A stretch of 64,000 bases of DNA from Butyrivibrio proteoclasticus (GCF_900115735.1 NZ_FOXO01000001.1:62001-126000); one strand, 5' to 3'. Shown: positions 17,811 to 26,406, counted from the stretch's first letter. Notes: generated from the sequence alone by a model not told the origin. Made by a program: numbers and translations.

Positions 17811-17985
17811 ATGTTTATCCCCCTTTATTTAATTGTAACAATCATAAATGAATATTGCAATTTTTTAAGTGAATCTCAGGAATCTATTGACTTTTACACT
17901 ACAATGCTTTAACCTTTAAAAGTAAATACGAGATTGTATACATATATACATTGTGTTTACATTCTTATGAAGGAGGAAAAATATT
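17811..17985. promoter_or_regulatory. Divergent intergenic region with the livJ leader
   Basis: A/T-rich. TTGACT at 17887-17892 is the best -35-like hexamer toward livJ, but the -10 candidates (TACAAT 17900, TTTAAC 17908, TATACA 17937) are badly spaced, so no exact promoter is called. A strong AAGGAGGAAA site precedes livJ. Confidence 0.35.
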
Positions 17986-19194
17986 ATGAAGAAGTTCACT
18001 AAGGCATTTAGCGTATTCATGGCGTCAGCGATCCTTGCTACATCACTTGTTGGATGTGGTGATGCTCAGAGCACAGGTGCTACAGAGACAGCAGAAGGCG
18101 AAGCACAGTCAGAAGGCAGTGCATCAGGTGCTACATTCAAGATTGGTGCTATCGGACCTCTTACAGGTGGCGCAGCAGCTTATGGTAACGCTGTATGTAA
18201 CGCAGCAGAGCTTGCAGTTGCAGAGATCAATGCAGCAGGCGGAATCAATGGTTATCAGGTTGAGTACAGCAAAGAAGATGATGAGCTCAACGCTGAGAAG
18301 TCAGTAAATGCTTATAACACTCTTAAGGACTGGGGCATGCAGATCCTTGTGGGTTCAACAACAAGTGCCTGTTCAATCGCAGTTTCAGAGTACACAAAGG
18401 CTGACAACATGTTCCAGCTTACACCTTCAGGATCAGCTGAGGATTGCGTAAAATATGACAACGTATTCCGTGTATGCTTCTCAGATCCTAACCAGGGTAT
18501 TGCTTCTGCTCAATATATTTCAGATCACAACCTTGCTACAAAGGTTGGTATCATCTATGACAGTTCAGATGTTTATTCAAACGGAATTTATCAGAAGTTT
18601 GTTCAGGAGTCAGAGGGAAAGAGTTACGAAGTAGTTTCAGCTGAAGCTTTCACACAGGACAACAACACAGACTTCTCAGTACAGCTTCAGAAGGCAAAAG
18701 ATGCAGGTGCAGACCTTGTATTCCTTCCTATCTACTACAAAGATGCATCACTTATCCTTACACAGGCAAACACAATGGGATATGCTCCAACATTCTTCGG
18801 TGTTGATGGTATGGATGGTATTCTTTCAGTTGAGAACTTTGACACAGCACTTGCTGAAGGCGTAATGCTTCTTACACCTTTCGCAGCAGATGCAACAGAT
18901 GATCTTACAGTTAACTTTGTTAAGAACTACAAAGAAAAATATGGTGATACACCTAACCAGTTCGCAGCAGATGCTTATGATGCAGTATTCATCATCAAGC
19001 AGGCTCTTGAGGCTAAAAATGCAACTCCTGATATGAGCACATCTGATCTTTGTGAAGCTCTTAAGAGCGCTATGACAGAGATTGAAGCTTCAGGTCTTAC
19101 ATCAACAAAGATGACTTGGGATGCAAGCGGTGAACCTAACAAAGAGCCAAAGGCTGTAGTTATCAAGGATGGTGCATACGTTTCTGCCAGCTAA
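17986..19194 (+). CDS. livJ: Branched-chain amino-acid type ABC transporter, substrate-binding lipoprotein
   Basis: A 402-residue protein with a lipoprotein signal (hydrophobic core, lipobox LVGC, lipidated Cys24), a low-complexity Ala/Glu/Ser linker, then a periplasmic-binding-fold domain starting FKIGAIGPLTGGAAAYGN. This is the Leu/Ile/Val-binding (Peripla_BP_6) class, anchored outside the membrane. Real ligand may be another amino acid or a short amide. Codon use looks strongly biased to a few codons (e.g. GCA, ACA, CTT), as in highly expressed genes. Two hairpins separate it from livH. Confidence 0.9.
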   Translation: MKKFTKAFSVFMASAILATSLVGCGDAQSTGATETAEGEAQSEGSASGATFKIGAIGPLTGGAAAYGNAVCNAAELAVAEINAAGGINGYQVEYSKEDDELNAEKSVNAYNTLKDWGMQILVGSTTSACSIAVSEYTKADNMFQLTPSGSAEDCVKYDNVFRVCFSDPNQGIASAQYISDHNLATKVGIIYDSSDVYSNGIYQKFVQESEGKSYEVVSAEAFTQDNNTDFSVQLQKAKDAGADLVFLPIYYKDASLILTQANTMGYAPTFFGVDGMDGILSVENFDTALAEGVMLLTPFAADATDDLTVNFVKNYKEKYGDTPNQFAADAYDAVFIIKQALEAKNATPDMSTSDLCEALKSAMTEIEASGLTSTKMTWDASGEPNKEPKAVVIKDGAYVSAS

Positions 19195-19257
19195 AACGGA
19201 CGATATCCTCAGATGTACAATCATTTTGTTGCCGCTTTCGTTTTATTAAAAACTTAG

Positions 19258-19301
19258 CGGTACTAAGATACAAAAAACAGTATCTAAGTACCGACGTTTT
19301 T
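19258..19301 (+). terminator. Near-perfect hairpin after livJ
   Basis: Arms CGGTACTAAGATAC and GTATCTAAGTACCG (one mismatch) around a short A-rich loop, followed by ACGTTTTTAAAA. It could be a terminator or an mRNA 3'-end stabiliser that gives livJ more transcript than livH. Confidence 0.6.
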
Positions 19302-19400
19302 AAAAACAACAAAAGTGCTTGTACATACATTCGGATATCTGGTTATAGAGATGAAGAAAAGTATGACCGTTAATAACTAATTTTTAATAATAAATGCAAG

Positions 19401-19432
19401 CGAGGGCGCTTAGAAATAAATGCCCTCGTTTT
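19401..19432 (+). terminator. Second hairpin before livH
   Basis: CGAGGGC and GCCCTCG (7-bp GC-rich stem, 14-nt loop) followed by TTTTCTGTT. With the first hairpin it fills the 386-base livJ-livH gap; the remainder shows no gene. Confidence 0.65.
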
Positions 19433-19580
19433 CTGTTACTGTGTTATCATTATATTGATGCAAGAATTAAATCATTATTTAATATAAAAATGAGCTTATT
19501 TTCCCATCAAATATTAGAGAAATCCGCATTTCTTGCGTTTTTCTGATCATGAAAAAGATATCAATAATTTGGAGGAGACT

Positions 19581-20465
19581 ATGAGTTTTTTGACATATCT
19601 CATAAATGGTCTGAGTCTTGGCAGTATCTATGCCATAATAGCCCTTGGATATACGATGGTTTACGGAATTGCCAAGATGCTTAATTTCGCGCATGGTGAT
19701 TTCATAATGGTGGGCTGCTACATTATTTTCTCAGTAAGCGCAGCACTTTCAGGCAATCCTGTTATAGGAATCCTTATTGCAATCGTGCTTTGCACACTTT
19801 TGGGAATTACAACTGAGTTCGTGGCATACAGACCACTTCGAGGTGCAGCATCTCCTTTGGCAGTTCTTATCACTGCAATTGGTGTCAGCTACCTTTTGGA
19901 AAACATAGCACTTTTAATATTTGGAGCTGACATTAAATCTTTCACTTCCGTAGTCAAATGGGAAGGAATCACACTTTTTGATGGACAACTTAAGATACAG
20001 GGAGTAACGATCGTTACAATTGTTGTGAGTATCGTTATTCTCATCGGTTTACAGCTTTTTATAAATAAGACAAAACAGGGACAGGCTATGCTGGCAGCAT
20101 CTGAGGATAAGGGAGCTGCGGCTCTTATGGGCATTAACGTAAACAGAACCATCATGCTTACATTTGCCATTGGCTCAGCTCTTGCAGCTATCGCCGGTGC
20201 ACTTTTATGCTCAGCATATCCTTCACTTTCACCATATACAGGCGCTATGCCAGGTATCAAAGCTTTCGTGGCAGCAGTTCTTGGGGGAATCGGTTCAATT
20301 CCAGGAGCCATGATCGGAGGACTTGTTCTCGGTATCGTTGAGATACTGAGTAAGACATATATTTCATCACAGCTTTCAGATGCAATCGTGTTCGGGATTC
20401 TTGTTATCGTACTTCTTGTTAAACCAACCGGCATTTTAGGAAAAAAATACTTGGAAAAAGTTTAA
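19581..20465 (+). CDS. livH: Branched-chain amino-acid ABC transporter permease LivH
   Basis: A 294-residue inner-membrane permease. It starts FLTYLINGLSLGSIYAIIALG and carries the LivH hallmark YGIAKMLNFAHGDF and, further on, the coupling-helix segment around GINVNRTIM and the GLGI-like GGIGSIPGAMIGG. The start at 19581 is chosen over an upstream in-frame ATG at 19533 because TTGGAGGAG (about 19569-19577) lies just before it and it gives the usual LivH N-terminus. It pairs with LivM to form the channel. Confidence 0.92.
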   Translation: MSFLTYLINGLSLGSIYAIIALGYTMVYGIAKMLNFAHGDFIMVGCYIIFSVSAALSGNPVIGILIAIVLCTLLGITTEFVAYRPLRGAASPLAVLITAIGVSYLLENIALLIFGADIKSFTSVVKWEGITLFDGQLKIQGVTIVTIVVSIVILIGLQLFINKTKQGQAMLAASEDKGAAALMGINVNRTIMLTFAIGSALAAIAGALLCSAYPSLSPYTGAMPGIKAFVAAVLGGIGSIPGAMIGGLVLGIVEILSKTYISSQLSDAIVFGILVIVLLVKPTGILGKKYLEKV

Positions 20466-20501
20466 TCTTAGCGATCATCCTTAACGAAAGGGTATATATA
20501 A

Positions 20502-21551
20502 ATGAGCAAAACAAAACGTGACAATCTCATCACATATGGAATAGTTATTCTTGCCTTCATAATATTTCAGGTGTTATCGGCAACAGGCAACCTGTCAAGC
20601 CACATGAAAGGCCTTTTGGTTCCAATGACATATTATGCGGTTATCGCTGTGGCACTTAACCTCTGCGTCGGAATACTTGGAGAGCTCAGTATCGGACACT
20701 GCGGATTTATGTGCATCGGAGCATTTACCAGCGCATTCTTTTCAAAAGTGACTGAGGAAGTGCTTCCAACCGCACCAAGATTCATTATTGCTTTTATCAT
20801 AGGCATCGCTTTTGCAGCCCTCTTTGGATTCCTCATTGGTATTCCTGTTCTGAGACTTAAGGGCGACTACCTTGCAATCGTTACTCTTGCCTTTGGCGAG
20901 ATCATAAAAAATGTCATCAATGCTTTTTATATTGGAGTAGATAGCCATGGACTTCACTTCTCTATGAAAAACGCCATGGAACTCAATATGGAAGAGGATG
21001 GACAGGTTATTGTAAACGGTGCTATGGGAATCACAGGAACACCACATGATTCCAATTTTGCCATCGGAATCGCAGTCCTTCTTATCTCACTTTTTGTCGT
21101 TCTCAACCTGATCAATTCAAGAGACGGCAGAGCTATCATGGCAGTCAGAGATAACTATATAGCTGCAGAGGCGTCAGGTATCAACGTAACAAGATACAAG
21201 ATGATGGCATTTACAATTTCAGCAGCAATTGCCGGCGCTGCAGGAGTTATTTTCTCGCATAACATCACAACTCTTACAGCTTCATCCCAGTACTTTGGAT
21301 ATAACGCATCGATCATGATCCTGGTTTACGTGGTTCTTGGCGGCATCGGAAACATCAGAGGAAGCGTTATTGCGGCATGTATCCTTTATCTTCTTCCGGA
21401 GCTTCTACGAAGCCTTAACACCTACAGAATGCTGATCTATTCAATCGTACTCATCGTTATGATGATCGTGAACTGGTCACCTAAGGTAATCGAGTGGAGA
21501 AAAAGAACTTTTGGCAATATATTAAAGAAGAGCGGAAAGGAGATGGCATAA
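20502..21551 (+). CDS. livM: Branched-chain amino-acid ABC transporter permease LivM
   Basis: A 349-residue permease with about ten helices. Family marks are NLCVGILGELSIGHCGFM near residue 50, IPVLRLKGDYLAIVTLAFGEI, the coupling region MAVRDNYIAAEASGINV, and GGIGNIRGSV near the C-terminus. It forms the heterodimeric pore with LivH. Its stop codon overlaps the livG start by one base, indicating coupled translation of permease and ATPase. Confidence 0.92.
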   Translation: MSKTKRDNLITYGIVILAFIIFQVLSATGNLSSHMKGLLVPMTYYAVIAVALNLCVGILGELSIGHCGFMCIGAFTSAFFSKVTEEVLPTAPRFIIAFIIGIAFAALFGFLIGIPVLRLKGDYLAIVTLAFGEIIKNVINAFYIGVDSHGLHFSMKNAMELNMEEDGQVIVNGAMGITGTPHDSNFAIGIAVLLISLFVVLNLINSRDGRAIMAVRDNYIAAEASGINVTRYKMMAFTISAAIAGAAGVIFSHNITTLTASSQYFGYNASIMILVYVVLGGIGNIRGSVIAACILYLLPELLRSLNTYRMLIYSIVLIVMMIVNWSPKVIEWRKRTFGNILKKSGKEMA

Positions 21552-22306
21552 TGGCTTTACTTGAAGTTAATAACTTAAGCATCTCTTTTGGCGGACTTCG
21601 TGCAGTTGGAGATTTTAATCTCAAGATAGAAAAAGGCGAGCTCTACGGCCTTATCGGACCAAACGGTGCCGGAAAAACAACAGTTTTCAACCTTCTTACA
21701 GGCGTTTATAAGCCAGATGAAGGAATCATAAAGCTTGATGGACAGGACATTACAAGGAAGAACACAATCGAGATCAATCACGCAGGAATAGCAAGAACCT
21801 TCCAGAACATCAGACTTTTCAAGCAGCTTTCAGTTATAGATAACGTTAAGGTTGGCCTTTCCGAGCGCATTAAATATAGCCTGTTTGAGAGTATTTTCCA
21901 TATTGGCAGCTACAGGGCAAAAGAAAAAGAGATGGAAGAGGAAGCTCTTCGCCTTCTTAAGGTCTTTGACCTTGATGGGGAAAAAGATATTTTGGCTTCT
22001 AATCTTCCTTATGGTAAGCAGAGAAAGCTTGAAATTGCCAGAGCTATGGCGACAAATCCTAAGCTTCTTTTACTTGACGAGCCGGCAGCAGGCATGAATC
22101 CTAATGAGACAAAAGAACTTATGGATACAATTGCTCTTGTAAGAAGAGAGTTTGATATGACTATCCTGCTCATTGAGCATGACATGAAGCTGGTTTCAGG
22201 AATATGTGAGAAGCTTACAGTACTCAACTTTGGTCGTGTCCTGTGTCAGGGTGAAACCAAAGAAGTTCTGGCTGATCCTGAAGTAATTAAAGCGTATTTG
22301 GGCTGA
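21551..22306 (+). CDS. livG: Branched-chain amino-acid ABC transporter ATPase LivG
   Basis: A 251-residue ATPase: Walker A GPNGAGKTT (36-44), Q-loop region with IARTFQNIRLF, signature LPYGKQRKLEIARA, and Walker B LLLLDEPAAGMNPNET. NLPYG in place of LSGGQ is normal for LivG. The start at 21551 (site GAAAGGAGA at 21535-21543) is preferred over 21494 inside livM. Unlike the tight livM-livG junction, 233 bases of hairpin repeats separate it from livF. Confidence 0.93.
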   Translation: MALLEVNNLSISFGGLRAVGDFNLKIEKGELYGLIGPNGAGKTTVFNLLTGVYKPDEGIIKLDGQDITRKNTIEINHAGIARTFQNIRLFKQLSVIDNVKVGLSERIKYSLFESIFHIGSYRAKEKEMEEEALRLLKVFDLDGEKDILASNLPYGKQRKLEIARAMATNPKLLLLDEPAAGMNPNETKELMDTIALVRREFDMTILLIEHDMKLVSGICEKLTVLNFGRVLCQGETKEVLADPEVIKAYLG

Positions 22307-22308
22307 GA

Positions 22309-22339
22309 GAACCTGACGAGGTATTTTCGAGTCTGGTTC
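22309..22339 (+). repeat. Hairpin H2: covarying stem with invariant 15-nt loop
   Basis: Stem GAACCTGA / TCTGGTTC around the loop CGAGGTATTTTCGAG, starting two bases after the livG stop. Same fold, loop and T-T mismatch position as H1 and H3, but a different stem sequence. Confidence 0.75.
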
Positions 22340-22345
22340 GAACGT

Positions 22346-22374
22346 GTTCTGGCGAACGATAGTGAGAGCAGAAC
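22346..22374 (+). other. Second hairpin after livG
   Basis: GTTCTG and CAGAAC arms with a purine-rich 17-nt loop, seven bases after H2. H3 is likewise followed by a second stem, so the hairpins may come as pairs. Confidence 0.45.
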
Positions 22375-22377
22375 TTC

Positions 22378-22513
22378 TTTATATCATAGGAAATTGCTTC
22401 CTATGATATAAAAGATCGCTCCGCTAAGGATGCGCACTCGCGTGATTGGAAGATGTTGCATAAATGCAACCGCGCTCGGCGCGAGAATGTCGCAAGCGAC
22501 ATTCTTTTTTATG
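22378..22513 (+). repeat. Mosaic multi-hairpin intergenic repeat, copy 2 (inside the liv operon)
   Basis: Same modules as copy 1 (17093-17281) but without the 56-base H1-bearing segment: the 15-bp A/T stem, GCTCCGCTAAGGATGCGCAC, then the 75-base module ending in GAATGTCG-CAAG-CGACATTC-TTTTTT. The last stem plus T-run has the form of an intrinsic terminator on the liv coding strand, 27 bases before livF, so it may lower livF transcription or mark a processing site. Confidence 0.85.
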
Positions 22514-22539
22514 AAAAAACTCAAGGAGTAATTTATCCA

Positions 22540-23250
22540 ATGGCAAATTTACTTGAAGTAAACAATTTAAGTGTATATTACGGTGTTATACAGGCTCTTA
22601 AGGGAATATCTTTCCACGTTGATCAGGGCGAAATCGTGGCACTTATCGGTGCAAACGGAGCCGGAAAGACTACAACACTTCACACCTTGTCAGGCCTTAT
22701 TAAGGCCGACAGTGGAAGTATCCGGTATAAGGGAAAAGAACTTACAAAGATTCCAAATCACAAGATAGTCAGTCTTGGAATGGCACAGGTCCCAGAGGGA
22801 AGACGAGTATTTGCAGAGATGACTGTCCTGCAGAATCTTAAGATGGGAGCATACACCAGAAATGATAAGGCAGAGTTTGAGAGCACTTTGGAGATGATCT
22901 ATAAGCGATTCCCGAGACTTGAGGAGAGAAAGAATCAGCTTTCCGGAACTCTTTCAGGCGGTGAGCAGCAGATGCTTGCCATGGGTCGAGCATTAATGTC
23001 ACATCCGGATATTATCCTTATGGATGAGCCATCCATGGGACTTTCACCTATCTTTGTAAATGAGATTTTTAACATCATTGAGGACGTAAACAAAGACGGA
23101 GTGACAGTTCTTTTGGTTGAGCAGAACGCTAAAAAGGCACTTTCCATTGCAAACAGAGCCTATGTCCTTGAGACCGGCAGTATCGTGAAGGAAGGACGAG
23201 GCATTGATCTTTTAAATGATGAAGAAATTAAAAAGGCGTACTTAGGCTGA
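22540..23250 (+). CDS. livF: Branched-chain amino-acid ABC transporter ATPase LivF
   Basis: A 236-residue ATPase: Walker A GANGAGKTT (37-45), AQVPEGRRVFAEMTV (LivF mark), signature LSGGEQQMLAMGRAL and Walker B IILMDEPSMGLSP. The start at 22540 with AAGGAG at 22523-22528 is chosen; an upstream in-frame ATG at 22453 would translate the repeat element and is not credible. It completes the five-gene Liv system. H3 begins four bases after its stop. Confidence 0.93.
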   Translation: MANLLEVNNLSVYYGVIQALKGISFHVDQGEIVALIGANGAGKTTTLHTLSGLIKADSGSIRYKGKELTKIPNHKIVSLGMAQVPEGRRVFAEMTVLQNLKMGAYTRNDKAEFESTLEMIYKRFPRLEERKNQLSGTLSGGEQQMLAMGRALMSHPDIILMDEPSMGLSPIFVNEIFNIIEDVNKDGVTVLLVEQNAKKALSIANRAYVLETGSIVKEGRGIDLLNDEEIKKAYLG

Positions 23251-23253
23251 GCT

Positions 23254-23292
23254 GCATTTACCTAGCGAAGTGTTTTTGAGCTTGGTAAATGC
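23254..23292 (+). repeat. Hairpin H3: covarying stem with near-invariant 15-nt loop
   Basis: Stem GCATTTACCTAG / CTTGGTAAATGC around CGAAGTGTTTTTGAG, starting three bases after the livF stop. Two loop positions differ from H1/H2 (G to A, C to T), and the C-to-T change keeps a possible inner C-G/G-T/A-T pairing. Confidence 0.75.
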
Positions 23293-23308
23293 GCGTTAAA
23301 CTGAGTGC

Positions 23309-23450
23309 AGCGAAGTTTAACTTCCATATAATTGTGTGTAGCGAAGTTTAACTTCCATATAATTGTGTGTAGCGAAGTTTAACTTCCATATAATTGTGTG
23401 TAGCGAAGTTTAACTTCCATATAATTGTGTGAAACGAAGTTTAACTTACT
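23309..23450 (+). repeat. 31-bp tandem repeat, about 4.6 copies
   Basis: Units begin AGCGAAGTTTAACTTCC at 23309, 23340, 23371 and 23402, with a partial, slightly changed fifth unit from 23433. The full units are identical apart from the last base of unit 4. Each contains the short palindrome GAAGT-TTA-ACTTC. GTTAAACT at 23295 pairs with AGTTTAAC in unit 1. The array fills the leader of the kinase-like gene and ends at its ribosome binding site. Confidence 0.92.
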
Positions 23451-23461
23451 TGGAGGTATAT

Positions 23462-24100
23462 ATGAAAAAAAACATCGTCATAACAATAGCCCGTCAGTAT
23501 GGAAGTGGTGGACGTACAGTTGGAGAAATGCTGGCCAATGATCTGGGCATTCACTATTATGATAAAGAGCTGAGTAAGGTTGCATCGGAAGATAGCGGCG
23601 TAAGTGAAGGACTTTTTCTGGAGGTTGATGAGAGGCGCAGGAAAAGGGGATTTTTGCGCACTCCGGTAAACGTATATAAGGGGGAAGTTATAGGCCCTGA
23701 CAGTAAGGACTTTACTTCTGAAGATAATCTATTTAATCTTCAGGCTGCATCCATAAAGAAACTGGCAGAAAATACAAGCTGTGTTATAATTGGACGTGCG
23801 GCTAATTTTGTTTTAAAAGATTATGAAAATGTGCTAAGCGTATTTGTCCATGCGCCCCATGATTTCCTTATGGAGCAGGCGGGTAAGGTTCAGCCTCTTA
23901 CAGGAAAAGAACTGGAGAAATACATAGCAACAGAGGATAAATACCGCGCCGAGTACTACCATCACCACACAGGGCAGAACTGGACCGACGCCATGAACTA
24001 CGACCTGTGTCTTGACAGTAGCAAACTTGGATTTGAAGGAACTGTTAGAGCCATCAAGGCCCAACTTAAAGTACGTTTTGGCGAGGATATTTTTGAATGA
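23462..24100 (+). CDS. Cytidylate-kinase-like family protein
   Basis: A 212-residue P-loop protein. ITIARQYGSGGRTVGEMLA is the N-terminal signature of the cytidylate-kinase-like group (PF13189); the phosphate loop is around residues 11-19, and CVIIGRAANFVL follows. These resemble Cmk but are separate, often of unknown substrate. A GTG-started extension from 23429 would read through the last tandem repeat; the ATG at 23462 with TTGGAGG five bases before is the real start. It overlaps the next gene by four bases (ATGA). Confidence 0.8.
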   Translation: MKKNIVITIARQYGSGGRTVGEMLANDLGIHYYDKELSKVASEDSGVSEGLFLEVDERRRKRGFLRTPVNVYKGEVIGPDSKDFTSEDNLFNLQAASIKKLAENTSCVIIGRAANFVLKDYENVLSVFVHAPHDFLMEQAGKVQPLTGKELEKYIATEDKYRAEYYHHHTGQNWTDAMNYDLCLDSSKLGFEGTVRAIKAQLKVRFGEDIFE

Positions 24101-26376
24101 AAAAGTTTTTTGCAAACAAAAAATACTTAATTATTGGAGTACTAGCTCTCGAGCTAGTACTTCTTGTGGTTAATGCCCTAAGATTTTACAGGCACGAAGA
24201 AATTTCTTTTATCAGCGATGATATGATACTGTCATATTATGATGAGGCATCGGGAACAACAGTAACTGAGCCCGGTTTCTACGCTGATCACTCCAGTAAG
24301 CCAGAGAGCGTAGTTTATACGCCGGATGTCTTTTTGAAAAAGGGAATCTATTCAGTAACAATAGACTGTTCAAGTAACGGAGGCACATGGCATACCAATT
24401 ACAGCACACTTTTGGCTTCGGGAGATCCCACAACTGCCCAGTCTGCGAATCTTGTAAGCAGCGATCATGCAGCAATTCCATCGGGAGATACTTCTACAAG
24501 CAATCTTTCCTGGGTTCATTATGGTACAAACTTCACAGTGAGAATGGGACCTGAGACGGATGCTACAGGCGATGACCTTTATGTCCTTGTAAACAGTGTG
24601 ACCATTACTTACATGGCTGGTATGACTGTACTTCACGAGACTGCGAAGTTCTTCTTCATTTTGCTTCTCATTGATTTAGTTCTTTTCCTTTATCTGTTCA
24701 AAAAGAAAGAAACAGCAGAATATTTGAATAAAAAAGCATATGTTATCGCTGGAATGATATTCATCATCTTCTTTTCAAGTTTTATGCTGTTTTACAGAAA
24801 AATATATTTCGGAGACGACATTTTTTACCATCTCAGAAGAATCGCATTTTTGGCTGAGGGCTTAAAGAGCGGTCAGTTCCCGGTTAAGATCCAGAGCGGC
24901 TGGGACAATGACTACGGATACGCAGTTGGTGTTGGTTACGGCGATGTATTTCTATACCCTTCAGCTATTTTGGTACTCCTTGGATTTAGCGTTCAGTTTG
25001 CATATAAGTTCTACATTTTCCTTATGAATGTGTTGACTGCATGGATTTCTTATCATACCGGCAAACGCGTTTCTCAAAACGACTACATTGCACTTTTATG
25101 CGCCGGATTCTTTACCCTCAACGGATTCAGACTCCAGGCAGTTTACACAGGTGCAACGGTTGGAGAGTATGGTGCTTACACCTTCCTTCCAATGGTTGTA
25201 TTAGGGCTTTATGATATATATACAAGGGAAAAGAAATACGGCTATATCACACTCGCATTTGGAATTGCTCTTGTGGTTTCAAATCATGTAATTACGCCTT
25301 ATATCCTTGCGTTTACAATACCTCTTTTCTGCCTTCTTATGATAGAAAAGACTATAAAGAAACCGGTTCTTTTGGATCTTTTTAAGGCATGTGGACTTAC
25401 GTTCCTTACAAGCGCATTTTTTGTTGTACCTCTTCTTGATTACTTTGAGGATATGAGAGGAAATGATTACAGCGACATTCTGTGGGAACGTGGCCATGAA
25501 ATGGTAACTATTTTTACTGAAGTTGCAGATAAGTCCAAAGACTCAGGCGGTTGGGCAGGAATAGGTTACGGATTTATTGCCATAATGGCTCTGGGAATCG
25601 CCATAGCTATTTCCGGAAAGTTTAAGGAAAAGACATCTGTATATATCAGAGTTGTGCTGTTTAACGCATTTCTTTTCTATATGTGTCTTAACAACAAGGT
25701 ATACTTTATCTTTAAGGATAGACTGCCAGGCGTTTTCGAGCACTTTGCGGAGATTCAGTATCCATGGCATATCCTTGATATAGTGGCTGCAATAACAATC
25801 TTTATTCTTGCAGCAAGTTTAAAAGAGATCACAAAAGAGGAAGCCGGAAAGAGCGTAGCGCTGATCACAGGTGCAATAATCCTTATGACCTGCATCTATC
25901 ATGGGGGCGAGCTTTATAAGGAAACTTCACTTGAAGCTAATCCTTTTACAATGTTTGATAAGACTTCACTTAGAGCGAATTTCGATGCAGAATTCATTAT
26001 TCCGGGAAGAGATGAAGGTCTTACTTCGTCGGAAACAGACATGGTAATAAGAGATGAGAATACTCAGGCTACAGCGTCACTTATTTCCAGACATGCTCTT
26101 AATCTGACAGCCCAGGTAGATAACCCGACAGGTGAGACAGTTACTGTTGAAGCACCTCTGTGGGGATACAGATACTATGCAGCTAAGGGCAACGGCCGGA
26201 AACTTGCGACTTATAGAGCAGACAGCTTTAAGCTTGCAATTGATGTTCCAGCCGGATTTAGCGGAACTATCACAATCAAGTTCACAGAGCCATGGCACTG
26301 GAGACTTGCTGAACTTGCATCCCTTGCAGCATTTATTTTCTGGGGATACAAGATGTTTAAGTATAAGCATGCCTAA
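24097..26376 (+). CDS. Large membrane protein with extracytoplasmic beta domains (GT-C/YfhO-like)
   Basis: A 759-residue protein: one N-terminal helix, an extracytoplasmic domain (about 30-180), about ten or eleven more helices (180-605), another extracytoplasmic domain, and a final helix. After the helix near 230 comes FGDDIFYHLRRIAFLAEGLKSG, an acidic pair typical of the first catalytic loop of GT-C proteins. It is a clear paralogue of the protein at 35536: the acidic-loop region aligns motif for motif. Likely a lipid-linked sugar transferase acting outside the membrane. Coupling to the kinase-like gene is by ATGA overlap. Confidence 0.65.
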   Translation: MKKFFANKKYLIIGVLALELVLLVVNALRFYRHEEISFISDDMILSYYDEASGTTVTEPGFYADHSSKPESVVYTPDVFLKKGIYSVTIDCSSNGGTWHTNYSTLLASGDPTTAQSANLVSSDHAAIPSGDTSTSNLSWVHYGTNFTVRMGPETDATGDDLYVLVNSVTITYMAGMTVLHETAKFFFILLLIDLVLFLYLFKKKETAEYLNKKAYVIAGMIFIIFFSSFMLFYRKIYFGDDIFYHLRRIAFLAEGLKSGQFPVKIQSGWDNDYGYAVGVGYGDVFLYPSAILVLLGFSVQFAYKFYIFLMNVLTAWISYHTGKRVSQNDYIALLCAGFFTLNGFRLQAVYTGATVGEYGAYTFLPMVVLGLYDIYTREKKYGYITLAFGIALVVSNHVITPYILAFTIPLFCLLMIEKTIKKPVLLDLFKACGLTFLTSAFFVVPLLDYFEDMRGNDYSDILWERGHEMVTIFTEVADKSKDSGGWAGIGYGFIAIMALGIAIAISGKFKEKTSVYIRVVLFNAFLFYMCLNNKVYFIFKDRLPGVFEHFAEIQYPWHILDIVAAITIFILAASLKEITKEEAGKSVALITGAIILMTCIYHGGELYKETSLEANPFTMFDKTSLRANFDAEFIIPGRDEGLTSSETDMVIRDENTQATASLISRHALNLTAQVDNPTGETVTVEAPLWGYRYYAAKGNGRKLATYRADSFKLAIDVPAGFSGTITIKFTEPWHWRLAELASLAAFIFWGYKMFKYKHA

Positions 26377-26406
26377 CATATAAACTGATGATAAGGATAC
26401 TATTAT

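Noticed and set aside
17298..17985. CodY box or T-box in front of the liv genes
   Set aside because: No match close to AATTTTCWGAAAATT and no T-box specifier or antiterminator sequence was found in the 175-base leader.
23309..23450. CRISPR array
   Set aside because: The 31-bp units are contiguous with no spacers between them, and there are no cas genes in the window.
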